From positions 2,363,641-2,427,640 of the forward strand of contig CM060109.1 of NCBI GenBank assembly GCA_030522415.1: a DNA stretch of 64,000 nt, read 5' to 3'. This document shows, piece by piece, positions 44,973 to 55,400 of the stretch; position 1 is the stretch's first letter, and the number at the start of each line of letters is the position of its first letter. Under the pieces are notes generated by a model. It saw only the letters and a program-made list of their open reading frames with translations. It ran no database searches and was not told where the DNA came from. The DNA comes from Channallabes apus. Taxonomy: Eukaryota > Chordata > Actinopteri > Siluriformes > Clariidae. The position numbers and the translations under genes are program-made.

Positions 44973-45192
44973 ATACCACCACCCATACTTTACAAAAGAA
45001 GAACAGCTTTATTTCAGTCATGAATTCAAAATCACATCACATTCCAGCTATTATTTCGAGCCGTGGTTAAATAATGGATGAAATAATTATTCAATGCTGG
45101 ACACAAACAGCAAATATGATGATTATTATAAAAAGACTGAAGAACATCATATTCATAAAATAATATTTACTTAATATGATAATATATTTATA

Positions 45193-46805
45193 CAGTGGTG
45201 TGAAAAACTATTTGCCCCCCTCCTGATTTCTTATTCTTTTGCATGTTTGTCACACAAAATGTTTCTGATCATCAAACACATTTAACTATTAGTCAAAGAT
45301 AACAAGTAAACACAAAATGCACTTTTTAAATGAGTGGTTTTATTATTTAGGGAGAAAAAAACTCCAAACCTACATCGCCCTGTGTGAAAAAGTAATTGCC
45401 CCCTGAACATAATAACTGGTTGGGCCGCCCTTAGCAGCAATAACTGCAATCAAGCGTTTGCGATAACTTGCAACGAGTCTTTTACAGCGCTCTGGTGGAA
45501 TTTTAGCCCACTCATCTTTGCAGAATTGTTGTAATTCAGCTATATTTGAGGGTTTTCTAGCATGAACTGCCTTTTTAAGGTCATGCCACAACATCTCAAT
45601 TGGATTCAGGTCAGGACTTTGACTAGGCCACTCCAAAGTCTTCATTTTGTTTTTCTTTAGCCATTCAGAGGTGGATTTGCTGGTGTGTTTTGGGTCATTG
45701 TCCTGCTGCAGCACCCAAGATCGCTTCAGCTTAAGTTGACGAACAGATGGCCGGACATTCTCCTTCAGGATATTTTGGTAGACAGTAGAATTCATGGTTC
45801 CATCTATTACAGCAAGCCTTCCAGGTCCTGAAGCAGCAAAACAACCCCAGACCATCACACTACCACCACCATATTTTACTGTTGGTATGATGTTCTTTTT
45901 CTGAAATGCTGTTACTTTTACGCCAGATGTAACGGGACACGCACCTTCCAAAAAGTTCAACTTTTGTCTCGTCGGTCCACAAGGTATTTTCCCAAAAGTC
46001 TTGGCAATCATTGAGATGTTTTTTAGCAAAATTGAGACGAGCCTTAATGTTCTTTTTGCTTAAAAGTGGTTTGCGCCTTGGAAATCTGCCATGCAGGCCA
46101 TTTTTGCCCAGTCTCTTTCTTATGGTGGAGTCGTGAACACTGACCTTAATTGAGGCAAGTGAGGCCTGCAGTTCTTTAGATGTTGTCCTGGGGTCTTTTG
46201 TGGCCTCTCGGATGAGTTGTCTCTGCGCTCTTGGGGTAATTTTGGTTGGCCGGCCACTCCTGGGAAGGTTCACCACTGTTCCATGTTTTTGCCATTTGTG
46301 GATAATGGCTCTCACTGTGGTTCACTGGAGTCCCAAAGCTTTAGAAATGGCTTTATAACCTTTACCAGACTGATAGATCTCAATTACTTTTGTTCTCATT
46401 TGTTCCTGAATTTCTTTGGATCTTGGCATGATGTCTAGCTTTTGAGGTGCTTTTGGTCTACTTCTCTGTGTCAGGTAGCTCCTATTTAAGTGATTTCTTG
46501 ATTGAAACAGGTGTGGCAGTAATCAGGCCTGGGGGTGACTACAGAAATTTAACTCAGGTGTGATAAACCACAGTTGTTATTTTTTAACAAGGGGGGCAAT
46601 CACTTTTTCACACAGGGCCATGTAGATTTGGAGTTTTGTTCTCCCTTAATAACATAAACCTTCATTTAAAAACTGCATTTTGTGTTCAATTATGTTATCT
46701 TTGACTAATAGTTAATGGTTTTTGATGAGCAGAAACATTTAAGTGTGACAAACATGCAAAAGAATAAGAAATCAGGAAGGGGCCAAATAGTTTTTCATAC
46801 CACTG
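45193..46805 (-). mobile_element. Tc1-like transposon, copy 2
   Basis: The boundaries are as in copy 1 (CAGTGGTGTGAAAAAC at the left, inverted at the right), with TA at 45191-45192 and 46806-46807. It is also 1,613 bp long. Inverted repeats are complete, but the transposase is broken, so it could move only with help from another copy. Confidence 0.92.
45370..46429 (-). pseudogene. Tc1-like transposase, inactivated
   Basis: It is nearly identical to 1723-2799. Relative to that copy it keeps the three residues after VIE near residue 17 and has GRPTK where copy 1 has GRLTK. It has two lesions: TGA at 46322-46324 in place of CGA (a CpG transition, in the DNA-binding region) and a 2-bp deletion near 45909 that shifts frame after WRKSN. 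WTDE, DNDPKH and PDLNPIE are all still readable. Like copy 1 it lacks the usual stop after TSY. Confidence 0.92.
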
Positions 46806-46974
46806 TATTGTTCATTCATGTCCAGTGGTGGTGTTCGACACTGAATTGCTCCCCGGGCGAGACTCCTTCCCGGCGCCCCCTCCCGTCAGCGCCACATGGT
46901 CCGGCTTTTAGATAAAATCCTTCCATGCGCCATCTGGCGGATATTCAGTGAAGCACAACACATTTATTTAAATT

Positions 46975-47087
46975 CCCGAATGTTGCTTGCGGCAAGTCGC
47001 GGGAAGCCGCGCGCTAAATTGTGGGATCTCGCGGGAAAACACGCGCATTCTTAACGGCCACATCTGTAAGTTTTCCCACTTACAAAG
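46975..47087 (-). repeat. Right copy of the inverted pair with 40169-40300
   Basis: GGCTTCCCGCGACTTGCCGC and TTACAGATGTGGCCGTTAA on the minus strand match the plus-strand sequence at 40180-40260. Confidence 0.5.
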
Positions 47088-47402
47088 AAATGAAGGGTCT
47101 ATAATTGTTTATGGTAAGAAAAAGGCACATGATACAAATGTTATAAATTAAGCTGCGTTTCAATGAGGGAAATAAGTATTTGATCCCCAAGCAAAACATG
47201 ACTTAATACTTGGTAGAGAAACACTTGCTGGAAAGTTAATTCATAACATTTGCATCATGTGCCTTTTTCTGGATTTTTGGTTGATATTCTGTCTCAATCC
47301 TTTACCATAAACCTATGATAAAAATTATAGACCCTTTATTTTTTTATAAGTGGGCAAACTTAGAAAACCTGTAGGGGATCAAATACTTATTTCCCCCACT
47401 GT
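47076..47402. mobile_element. Non-autonomous Tc1/mariner remnant
   Basis: The right end GATCAAATACTTATTTCCCC-CACTG is followed by TA. An inverted partner, GGGAAATAAGTATTTGATCC, lies at 47169-47188, and further inverted blocks (GTAAGAAAAAGGCACATGAT against ATCATGTGCCTTTTTCT) make the whole segment foldback-like. No transposase is present. Confidence 0.65.
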
Positions 47403-47406
47403 ATAT

Positions 47407-47741
47407 TCATAGATTTTCTATACCGCTTAATCCTGTGTTCAGGGTCGCGGGGGACCTGGAGCCTATCCCAGGAGACTTCGGGCACTAGGCGGGGTACACC
47501 CTGGACAGGGTGCCAATCCTTCGCAGGGCACACACACATACACACACTCACACACTACGGCCATTTTTGGGAATGCCAATTAGTCTAACCTGCATGTCTT
47601 TGGACTGTGGGAGGAAACCAGAGTACCCCGGAGGAAACCCACCAAGCACGGGGAGAACATGCAAACTGCATGCACACAGTGACGGGAATCGAACCCAGAC
47701 CCTGGAGGTGCAAGGCGACAGTGCTAACCACCACCGCGCCG
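47407..47741 (-). mobile_element. Complete tRNA-derived SINE with 14-bp duplication
   Basis: On the minus strand it begins GGCGGCGCGGTGGTGGTTAG, has a perfect B box (GGTTCGATTCC), then ACATGTTCTCCCCG-like and CCCACAGTCCAAAGACATGC blocks and ends GGTATAGAAAATCTATGAA. CCCCCACTGTATAT is duplicated exactly at 47393-47406 and 47742-47755. The insertion landed on the terminal CACTG/TA of the Tc1/mariner remnant. Related copies lie at 6053-6363, 50627-50786 and 58393-58602. Confidence 0.9.
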
Positions 47742-47755
47742 CCCCCACTGTATAT

Positions 47756-48091
47756 ATATAAACTCATAAATAAAATCAATATTTTTATTAAAATCACTAT
47801 TTACACCTGCAACCATGTTCCAGAAATTGCTCAATTTGTGTAGAAAAGGATCCCTAGCAACCCTGACTATGACTGTATCGTTAATGGTTAGTGTAAAATT
47901 CCATGCAGTAGATACACTATATCTTTAAATTAATTCATTTAAAGAGCAGCTACCTATATTATGCACAAATCATAATGTTTACTTTGAAAAACACAAAGTC
48001 GACAGAGGTGGTCTGATTCTCACAGGGTGTGGCACGTGCAGAACTTTGACCTTATTATGCCGTGGCATGTTTGTGTGAAGTTTTATACTAG

Positions 48092-48092
<1 letters not shown>
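47756..48092. other. Unannotated stretch, no gene seen
   Basis: No signature recognised. Confidence 0.3.

Positions 48093-48145
<53 letters not shown>
48093..48145. repeat. (GT)n microsatellite
   Basis: About 26 GT units. Confidence 0.95.
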
Positions 48146-48147
<2 letters not shown>

Positions 48148-48467
48148 AGAGTAGGCTAATGGCATTTCCAAAGAGCCTGTAGTGGGTGCGTGTGCTTGTG
48201 TGCCCTGTGTTGCACTGGAACCTCATCCAGGATGTACCCACCACAAGATACAGTAAGTTCCCTTTCAAAAGCTACACTCGATGCTGCATGAAAACGCTAT
48301 GGGAACGTTTCCTCATGACCGGTTGTGAAGCACGTGTGAGTCAAACACGCCAAACATTTTGGCTTATATAACCTCGGTCAGGTGACGTCAACCGATGAGG
48401 TGCACCTGCAGGTTATAAATAGGAGTAAACCGGAAACATCCTCAGATCTTTTTGTCTTCAGGATCCG

Positions 48468-48471
<4 letters not shown>

Positions 48472-48516
<45 letters not shown>
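48472..48516. repeat. (TG)n microsatellite
   Basis: About 22 TG units inside the DIRS left part. Confidence 0.95.
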
Positions 48517-48517
<1 letters not shown>

Positions 48518-48563
48518 AAGCACTTTTTTAAAAGAAAGCGAAAATAGAAAGTGTCTTATGAAA

Positions 48564-48890
48564 GATGGCAGAGTTAGACACAAGTCCGTCCTTCCGTGTA
48601 TAAGAATATCTCGCTGAGGGCGATCTCCTCGCTTTCTGTTTTCAGTGTTTGGGGGAAGAGCACGCTATCTCGGGCTTCAGGGAGCAGGTAAGTATTGCGA
48701 TTTTCTCCCAATTGAAGTCCCTTGCGCTCAGCTCGCCATTTTAAAAACGAAACCGCGAGCCACGATGCATTTTTCGCTTGCATTCTTCGGCGCTTCCTGT
48801 GAGTGGGTGGAAAAAACTTTCTCTCTCGCATCTTCGGAGATGGAAACTATCACTTCAGAGTGCTCCTCTAGTGATGAGCCAGTGTGTTAG
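48564..48890 (+). pseudogene. Decayed DIRS gag-like region
   Basis: ATGGCAGAGTTAGACACAAG opens it. After 48640 one frame reads CLGEEHAISGFREQ, which resembles the Cys/His-containing CLGxxHA block near the start of fish DIRS gag proteins. Frameshifts and stops follow. The region is next to the DIRS left repeat, where gag is expected. Confidence 0.5.
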
Positions 48891-49039
48891 TTATTGTTAG
48901 AGGTGGTCTAATGTGTACACCTCGATTTGCCACAAAAATAAATAAATAAAATAAATCCCCCAAACGCTCAAAGTTAGACGACAGGTTTCTGTTGGGTGGT
49001 CGGCGGAGGGGATTCAATGATGGCCCCTCCCCTTCCTCG

Positions 49040-49500
49040 CAACCTCCATTAGTTAACTCTTTCATGGAATAAGCCGTATTTATCTCGTGTTTTTATGCTA
49101 TTGACATTGATTAGTTCCAATGTCATTGATGAAAGCGCTTGCTGCCTATCTCTCTCCTGGTAGCTCATCCTCCCGGGAAAAATCCACACTCCCCACCAAG
49201 CGTGTAGACTAACATCTTCGTTGGTGAGAAAATATTTTTCAAGCAGCGGGTCAGGCTGGTGCTGTCCTGCACACAATGGCTTTGTAGGCATACAGTGGGA
49301 GCCACGTCAAACCGCCGCCTGGAGCATGATGGATTCATGGCAGGTCCATGAAGGGTTAATGCAGGCTTCGTGCATGGAATGTGATCCCCCGCGATGACGC
49401 AGTTAACAATGCCCCGCCCCATAAACGCCCCCATGAGCTTTATAAAAAGAAGGTTGCAATGCCATATAATTCCGCCAGATGGAGCATTGACTGACACAGT
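49040..49500. other. Probable DIRS-related flank
   Basis: ACAGTGGGAGCCACGTCAAA at 49292-49311 is matched inverted at 54246-54265 (TTTGGCGTGGCTCCCACTGT), close to both edges of the foreign interior. The rest is uninformative. Confidence 0.3.
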
Positions 49501-50264
49501 TAACTGCAGTGCCCAGGAAGCCCAATACCGTATCTTTAATAGACAGACAGTTCTTGTATTGTCAACATAGTTTCATAAATAGATGACGTGGTAAAAAACA
49601 ACAACAAACCGATTAATAAAACAGATTTGTTAAATCACTCAATACACAACCCATGATGATTATGCTATTTATTATTTAATAATGAATTAATAAAACTAGT
49701 TAGTGAAATATTTTTTAAGACATCCTGAAATGATCCTTAAAGACACGGTAGCGGCTGTAATTTGTCTATACCGATCATTGTAGGTACGGAATAAATACGC
49801 AGGCTATGTACAGTATTTTATATTACTGTGTATTTTACCTCGTTCCATTTAATATACTGATAGATAATATTTTGCTGCAAAGTAAAGCTCAAAATGTAAC
49901 GCCTGCTTGGGATTGTTTTCGTTATATTTTTGATGATGTTTTCGCTGATGTTTTTTTTTTTCACTGATAGTCTACAAGTGGCATAAGAGGCAATTAATGC
50001 CGCATGCAACCTGGAACAAATATCTGCCCATATGGATCAGTATTTCTTTAGTCATTTAATCATGCATAATGCTCCCCCTTCAAAAGATCTGATGGGGCAT
50101 TAATCACTTATCACAACTGTGAATGGATGCGGCAGCAGAGACACGTTAAATCCCCATAAACACTTGGAAACAATAGTAAAAAAGTTCCAGAGGGTTAGCG
50201 CCTGTTATACTAATGTATTTTACTGATTTTTTACTGCTTATATTTCGTTTGGTTTTACGCAATT

Positions 50265-50265
<1 letters not shown>

Positions 50266-50300
<35 letters not shown>
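50266..50300. repeat. (GT)n microsatellite
   Basis: GT repeat running into GCGCACGCGAGAGAGAG. Confidence 0.95.
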
Positions 50301-50302
<2 letters not shown>

Positions 50303-50345
50303 ACGCGAGAGAGAGAGGATACTCTGACAAGACCAGATTCCGTGT

Positions 50346-50489
50346 GGCTCCAGTGGCGCAATCGGTTAGCGCGTGACACTTATAAAGCGGTCAAGGTGAA
50401 GCAATGCCGAGTTTGAGCCTCACCTAAAGCACCTAAAGCATTTTACTGCATATCGCACTGTGTATGTGACAAATAAAATTTTTATTTGA
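50346..50489 (+). mobile_element. tRNA-Ile(UAU)-derived SINE, copy 2
   Basis: GGCTCCAGTGGCGCAATCGG and TTAGCGCG form the D-arm region, followed by CACTTATAAAG, a GAGTTTGAGCC B box and CACCTAAAGCA. The tail ends GTGTATGTGACAAATAAAAT. Same family as 44492-44640. Confidence 0.8.
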
Positions 50490-50626
50490 AAGTAAAGCTT
50501 AAAATTTTACTTCTGCTTTGGTTTGTTTTCGTTATATTTTTGATGTTTTCGCTGAAAGTCAAATTGGCATAACAAATTGATTAATGGCGCATAATATCTG
50601 GAACAAATATCTGTCCATACGGATCA

Positions 50627-50786
50627 TTCATTCATTCATTTTCTATACCGCTTAATCCTGTGTTCAGGGTCGCGGGGGACCTGGAGCCTATCCCAGGAGA
50701 CTTCGGGCACTAGGCGGGGTACACCCTGGACAGGATGCCAATCCATCGCAGGGCACACACACACATACACACACTCACACACCCAA
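50627..50786 (-). mobile_element. 5'-truncated SINE with 13-bp duplication
   Basis: This is the 3' part of the family at 47407-47741, from the CA-rich middle to the GGTATAGAAAATGAATGAA tail. TCCATACGGATCA is duplicated exactly at 50614-50626 and 50787-50799. It lies within the second unit of the tandem duplication and is absent from the first. Confidence 0.9.
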
Positions 50787-51085
50787 TCCATACGGATCAG
50801 TATTTCCAGCATTTAACCAGCATAATGTCCTACATCAAAGATCTGATGGGGCATAAATCACTTATCACAACGGTGTATAGATGCAGCAGCAGAGACAGAT
50901 TTAATCCCCATAAACATTCACACTTGAAAACAAAACTAACAGAAGTAAACAGTTCTAGAGTGTTAGTGTCTGTTATCACAGGACAGGAATCACCTACAGG
51001 ATACTACTGTATTTTTACTGCTTATATTTTTTATCCTAGTTTCATTTGGTTTTACGCGATTTCATGTGTTATTTGTGTGTGTCTG

Positions 51086-51738
51086 TGTGTACAGTGTGTG
51101 TGTGTGTGAGTGTAGAGTGTGCGTGTGTGAGTGCGAGAGATAGCGTGAGAGCGCGTGCGCGAGAGAGGGCTTACATGGTGATTTGTCCAAGGTTACTAAA
51201 ACCTGGTTTACTACCTAAAAACATTATTTCAATTTAACTCATGGGTCTCAATCACAGATGACATGACAAATTATATACTCTGAAACGTTCATTTGAACAT
51301 TTAAAAATATATACAAAAAACATGAATACTAATGTTATCATGGTGTAATTTATTAACATTAGGTTAGGTCCTGCCCTTAATTAATTCATATTATAATTAC
51401 TTTTACATAGTATAGTTACTGGACTGAAATGACCAAAACTAGCTATTTCATCTAGCCTTTCTAAAATCAAACCATCTATCATTTATAATCAGAAACCATA
51501 AAACATATTGATCTGTTCAATAACCCATCTGTTTTAATTTAGTTTGTATTTATTATTATTCATAAGACAACCTTTCAGTTTTGTAAATATTTTAGTTATA
51601 GTGTGTTAAGTCTTACTTTAGGTTAAATGTTTTTGAGAATTTGACCATCGAGCTTAGATAAATGTTATGTCATTGATTGATAAAATCTGGATTAAGGATA
51701 TTTTATTTTATTTCTTTAATTAAAATTTTTTAGTTTCC
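51086..51738. other. AT-rich stretch, no gene seen
   Basis: GT-rich at the left (51086-51160), then AT-rich. No signature recognised. Confidence 0.3.
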
Positions 51739-51810
51739 CCCTGAGGGATTGCCACCTTATTGTGGTCAGGGGGTTTGCGTGCCTCAACACAATTCAGCAA
51801 GGACAATACT
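51739..51810 (+). repeat. Rex3-like 5' end fragment
   Basis: GCCACCTTATTGTGGTCAGG and GGGTTTGCGTGCC parallel the first 50 bp of the Rex3 copies (CCACCTTATCGTGGTGGAGG, GGGTTTGCGTGTC on the minus strand near 34110-34140). Nothing further of the element follows. Confidence 0.5.
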
Positions 51811-51904
51811 GTTACTATAAGCCCAGGGAAAAACAGTGCTCGAACATGATGCCCCCTTCACATTTCTGACTGCGCCCCTCCCCCCTGGTCTAGAACGGCC
51901 CTGC

Positions 51905-52325
51905 CTCTGACCGTCTTTTGTCTTGTAAATGAGTATTCTCACTCACCTTCCAATCCCCCCAGCGCACACACTCTGTTTGTACTGTAAACTGTAACTGTGT
52001 TTGCTAGGGCACTTACACAGTACTTTAATGTATGGAACACTTACTTAACTTACTGGTTTGGTTTGAATATCGCTTATTACCTTATTCAGCAAAATAAATT
52101 AATTATTAACGTATTGAAGTATTTTAGTTAAGGACAAAAACTGTGCTTGTGTTTAGAACTGCTGAACAGCCGAAAACACACACCCATCCCCCCGCCAAAA
52201 ACAGACACACACAGAGCAATTAACACCATGTCATACTCAGGAGTGGAAGGTGAGAAACCTCAATGGAGAATACCAAGTTTGTCGTTGCTCTTTTGGAGTT
52301 CTTAAAACCCAAAACATTTATTTAT
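51905..52325 (-). repeat. Dispersed repeat, copy 2
   Basis: Inverted match to 41937-42440 along its full length, without the expanded GT run. Confidence 0.75.
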
Positions 52326-52881
52326 ACTGAGAAAAAATTATTATGGGTCACATAATCACAAACACAAATACATATAATCAAGTGTTTAACTGGTTTCATT
52401 TGTTTCTATGACCAATAATTATTATTATGATTTTCAGCCCAACTCTTTGACTATTTAAAACAAAGTTGTGTCCCATTTTTTGCCCATTGAAGTTGTTGGT
52501 TCAACTAAACGGTTTTTAAATACCCAAACAATCCCCCAAAATTAAAACACGCAACACATGACTTTAACAATTCAATTTATTCTTCCAAAACTAGTCAAAG
52601 TTAAAACAGTAATTTATATAAAACAGGTGAATACATGTTGTCTTTTAGCTTAAAGTTCATTAAACAACCCGGATACACCAGCTGCTTATAAGTCTCTATC
52701 TATAGTCTTTTTATATTAAAATAATAATTTTTCAAATATCAAAACTATTAAACATGGAACAGTTTAAGTCTTTGTTTCCCCCAAAGTACTATATCAGTCA
52801 TTTAGCAGTTCTATGTTCAGAATATACAGTAGACCTGATCAAACATCATTCTAAAGCTGTCGGACTGTGACGTCATCCCTC
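52326..52881. other. AT-rich stretch, no gene seen
   Basis: No signature recognised. If the exon-like segment 52882-52983 is real, this could be its 3' untranslated side. Confidence 0.3.
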
Positions 52882-52983
52882 CTACAGCTCCGTCAACAAC
52901 TTGTTCAGGCTCCTCCAGTCCTGTAGCTCCAAAAGTCCAGCCGTCAGCCGTCTGACCCCCCAATCCTCCACAGCGGGGCTCTG
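52882..52983 (-). pseudogene. Possible terminal exon, family unknown
   Basis: On the minus strand a TTGTCTTTAAG acceptor leads into a 34-codon frame (QSPAVEDWGVRRLTAG, then a Leu-rich amphipathic stretch LLELQDW...LNKLLTEL) that ends at TAG 52882-52884. A possible 5' exon with donor TCGTG/GTAAGT lies at about 53942-54000 on the same strand. I do not recognise the protein. It could be the end of a real minus-strand gene or of another element's gene. Confidence 0.3.
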
Positions 52984-54240
52984 CTTAAAGACAACAGGAG
53001 AATTTAGTCAAGACAAAGACAAATAAACTTCACAGAACATATAGTTCTAATAAAAATAAAATATATTAATAAACCTATTTACCACAGAGTGTGTAAAGTA
53101 CTGTTTTGGGGATTCTGGAATGTAAATAAACTGCCTGTGCTAATGTTAACCAGTGAACAGTGTTAGTGTTAACCAGGTCTGTCTGTATTATCGTCTGAAT
53201 TAAATTAACCGAGAATTTACTTAATGCGCTTCTCATACAAATAAGTTAAGCGATATAACACTCGTATATGAGCATTAGTTCATCCCTGAAGCCAAACTAT
53301 AACTTACTGAAGCCCCTCATACCTCCCCCCCCCCTCATACACACACCTCCCCCCTCCTCCTCCTTAACTGATAAACACTTCTGTGTTGTTATTCAGCTCT
53401 TTAACTAAGTGCTCGCGCTACCGCGGAAAGTCCCGGACAAAGTGTGTAAAATATAAACCCGGTTATGAGCGTTACTAGCTCCTGTACAGCTACCCTCAGT
53501 CTGTGTCCCTCATCAACTGCATCACATTATATTACATTATCACATTATATCACAGAAATAACCTGCAGATTAACTCTTAACCAGAGAATAAATAAGCGCT
53601 GAATTTATCCAGACAACACGCGGTGAGATTCTCTCAGTATTTACAGAGAACACAAACACTCTTCATCGGGTAGTGCAGCTCTTGTAATAGGGACATTAAT
53701 AGTATTGTTGAAGCTTGAGCATGTTTTTGAGTTAAAGTGGAGTGACATTGTGAGTGTGTGACACTGACAGTAAGCTGTAATATTAACTCCAGACTTGTTA
53801 AACAGATCATTAAGTTCTCTAAAGTCACATCTGACCGCTGCTGGTGCTGCCAGTGATATTTAAAACGGCCAATAAAAGACTAAATTGGGAAATAAACTGT
53901 AAACTACCACGAACACATTTTATAAAATAAAACATCACTTACCACGAATAGTCAGTTAAGCTGCCATCTTCATCTCTGTAGTTTAGCAGCGTCAGTTCGG
54001 CGGGGGTGGAGGCGGGTTGTTAAAATCACGTGATTGCAACTCAGCGCAGCTGGCTTGTTTTAACGTGTTCTTGAGAACGAAGCGCCATCTAGTGGTGGCA
54101 CCAGGTAAATGAATAAATAGGGCTTGAATGGGCGTGTTTACTGTGAAATCTTGACACGCCTTTCTGTCAGAAAAGGGAGGGGGGATTACGGCGTGCAAAG
54201 GCCATTCACACGCCGTTCACACTTCAGCCACACGGTCGCG
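52984..54240. other. Unannotated stretch, possible 5' gene end on minus strand
   Basis: 53942-54010 reads on the minus strand as a GC-richer leader with ATGAAGATGGCAGC and a GTAAGT donor. Frame 53828-53634 on the minus strand is open for 64 codons but has no known motif. A pyrimidine-rich C run lies at about 53322-53360. Confidence 0.25.
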
Positions 54241-54339
54241 GCTATTTGGCGTGGCTCCCACTGTACCAGACTGACCTACTGAGAGCTGAGCACTGGCAGG
54301 AGGCCATAGTTCAAACTTCGCAACCACTGGTGTTTCGGG

Positions 54340-55190
54340 GAGCAGCGGTCTCCAACGAAATGTTGTTGAAAGGTGTTCGGTCCTTTCCTCCCATGTTTCA
54401 GGATGACGAAAATCTAACACACCCATCTAGCCGAAGTGTCAAAACTTGTGCACCTTTTAGAGAGGCCGGCAGCGGGGAACCTACTGCCAGGTAAGTCTCT
54501 TTAAGACATACACGAAGCACTGTGGAGTACCAGCACCCTCAGGCGGCCGTCGAGCAGCGGTCTCCAGTGAAACGTTAAGTGTTCGGTTCCTTCCTGCCAT
54601 GTTTCAGGATGATGAATATCTAACCCCCGTCTAATCTTAAATATCATGGGTGTCACATCGAATCCATTCTCAATAACCTAAAGGAGATCAAGCTAGACCA
54701 GAAAGTAACTTTACCTCTTCCAGAGAGTGTTTGTCTCATGGCAGCTTCCGGTTTCCACGGCAATACCCTTGGACCTTCTCCACCTGAGATTGCTCCAGTT
54801 GTGACTAAAAGCCAGGGGATTTCGTCCCCTGAGGCAATAAGGGTTACGCGCCGAGAGCTTCTTACCCTCTCTATGGAGCTAGCACCTCAGCATCGTCATG
54901 TCGTCCTCGCTCACCTAGTTTTCTTTAGGATGGAGTTTCAATACCAAGGAAAGCGTTCTGTTTCCTACACAAAGTATGACATTGAGTGTCATGTGGGGTC
55001 CGACCTCAATGCGGGCACAGCAGTCTCCTGCGCGTGTCGAATCCATTTTAAACACGCTAAAGGTGTTCAAGCTAGGCCAGGAAGTAACTTTAACCGCTCA
55101 CCGCTCAGGGCCAATCCCTGGAGGCAATAAGGGTTACGCGCTGAGAGCTTCGTACCCACTCTATGTCGTTCAGAACCTCATCCTTGACCC
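54340..55190 (+). repeat. Local duplications inside DIRS copy 2
   Basis: AGCAGCGGTCTCCA with the following CATGTTTCAGGATGA block occurs at 54342-54430 and 54554-54640. CGAATCCATT...GTAACTTTA occurs at 54658-54712 and 55038-55090. GGCAATAAGGGTTACGCGC occurs at 54833 and 55122. Confidence 0.75.
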
Positions 55191-55197
55191 ACTCTAG
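54640..55197 (+). pseudogene. DIRS reverse-transcriptase C-terminal remnant
   Basis: The frame from 54976 reads RVESILNTLKVFKLGQEVTL, which matches the region following the DIRS polymerase core. A diverged duplicate precedes it at 54650-54720. The palm motif with the catalytic Asp pair is absent; it should lie upstream, where the foreign interior begins. Confidence 0.6.
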
Positions 55198-55239
55198 GTC
55201 TATGTTGACGTCGCAAGCTGCTAACGACAGACATTTTCC

Positions 55240-55400
55240 CTCACAGGCTGGGCTGCGGCCTTAGATGGCCGTCCAGCCCAAGGGATCTGGAGAGGTCATC
55301 TTCTCGCATGGCACATCAATTGACTCTAAATGATGACTCTATTTCTGGCCCTGAAATACTCCCTCCAGCAGTCAAGAGGCTAAGATGTCCTAGCGCACTG
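55240..55400 (+). pseudogene. DIRS RNase H remnant
   Basis: One frame reads WGCGL-like, DGRPAQGIWRG and WHIN, then LALKYSLQ, which follows the order of the DIRS RNase H domain. Stops and shifts are present. The position between reverse transcriptase and recombinase is as expected. Confidence 0.5.

Larger units (their letters stand above)
49845..51085 (+). repeat. Tandem duplication of about 420-600 bp
   Basis: 49850-50275 and 50490-51085 share, in order, GTTTTCGTTATATTTTTGAT, GGAACAAATATCTG, AAAGATCTGATGGGGCAT, GCAGCAGAGACA and TTTGGTTTTACGC, each ending in TG-rich sequence. A SINE (50346-50489) lies between the units and another (50627-50786) inside the second. Confidence 0.75.

Noticed and set aside
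50346..50440. Functional tRNA-Ile gene
   Set aside because: The 3' arm (CACCTAAAGC) does not pair with the 5' GCTCCAG, and a SINE tail follows directly, as in the second copy at 44492-44640.
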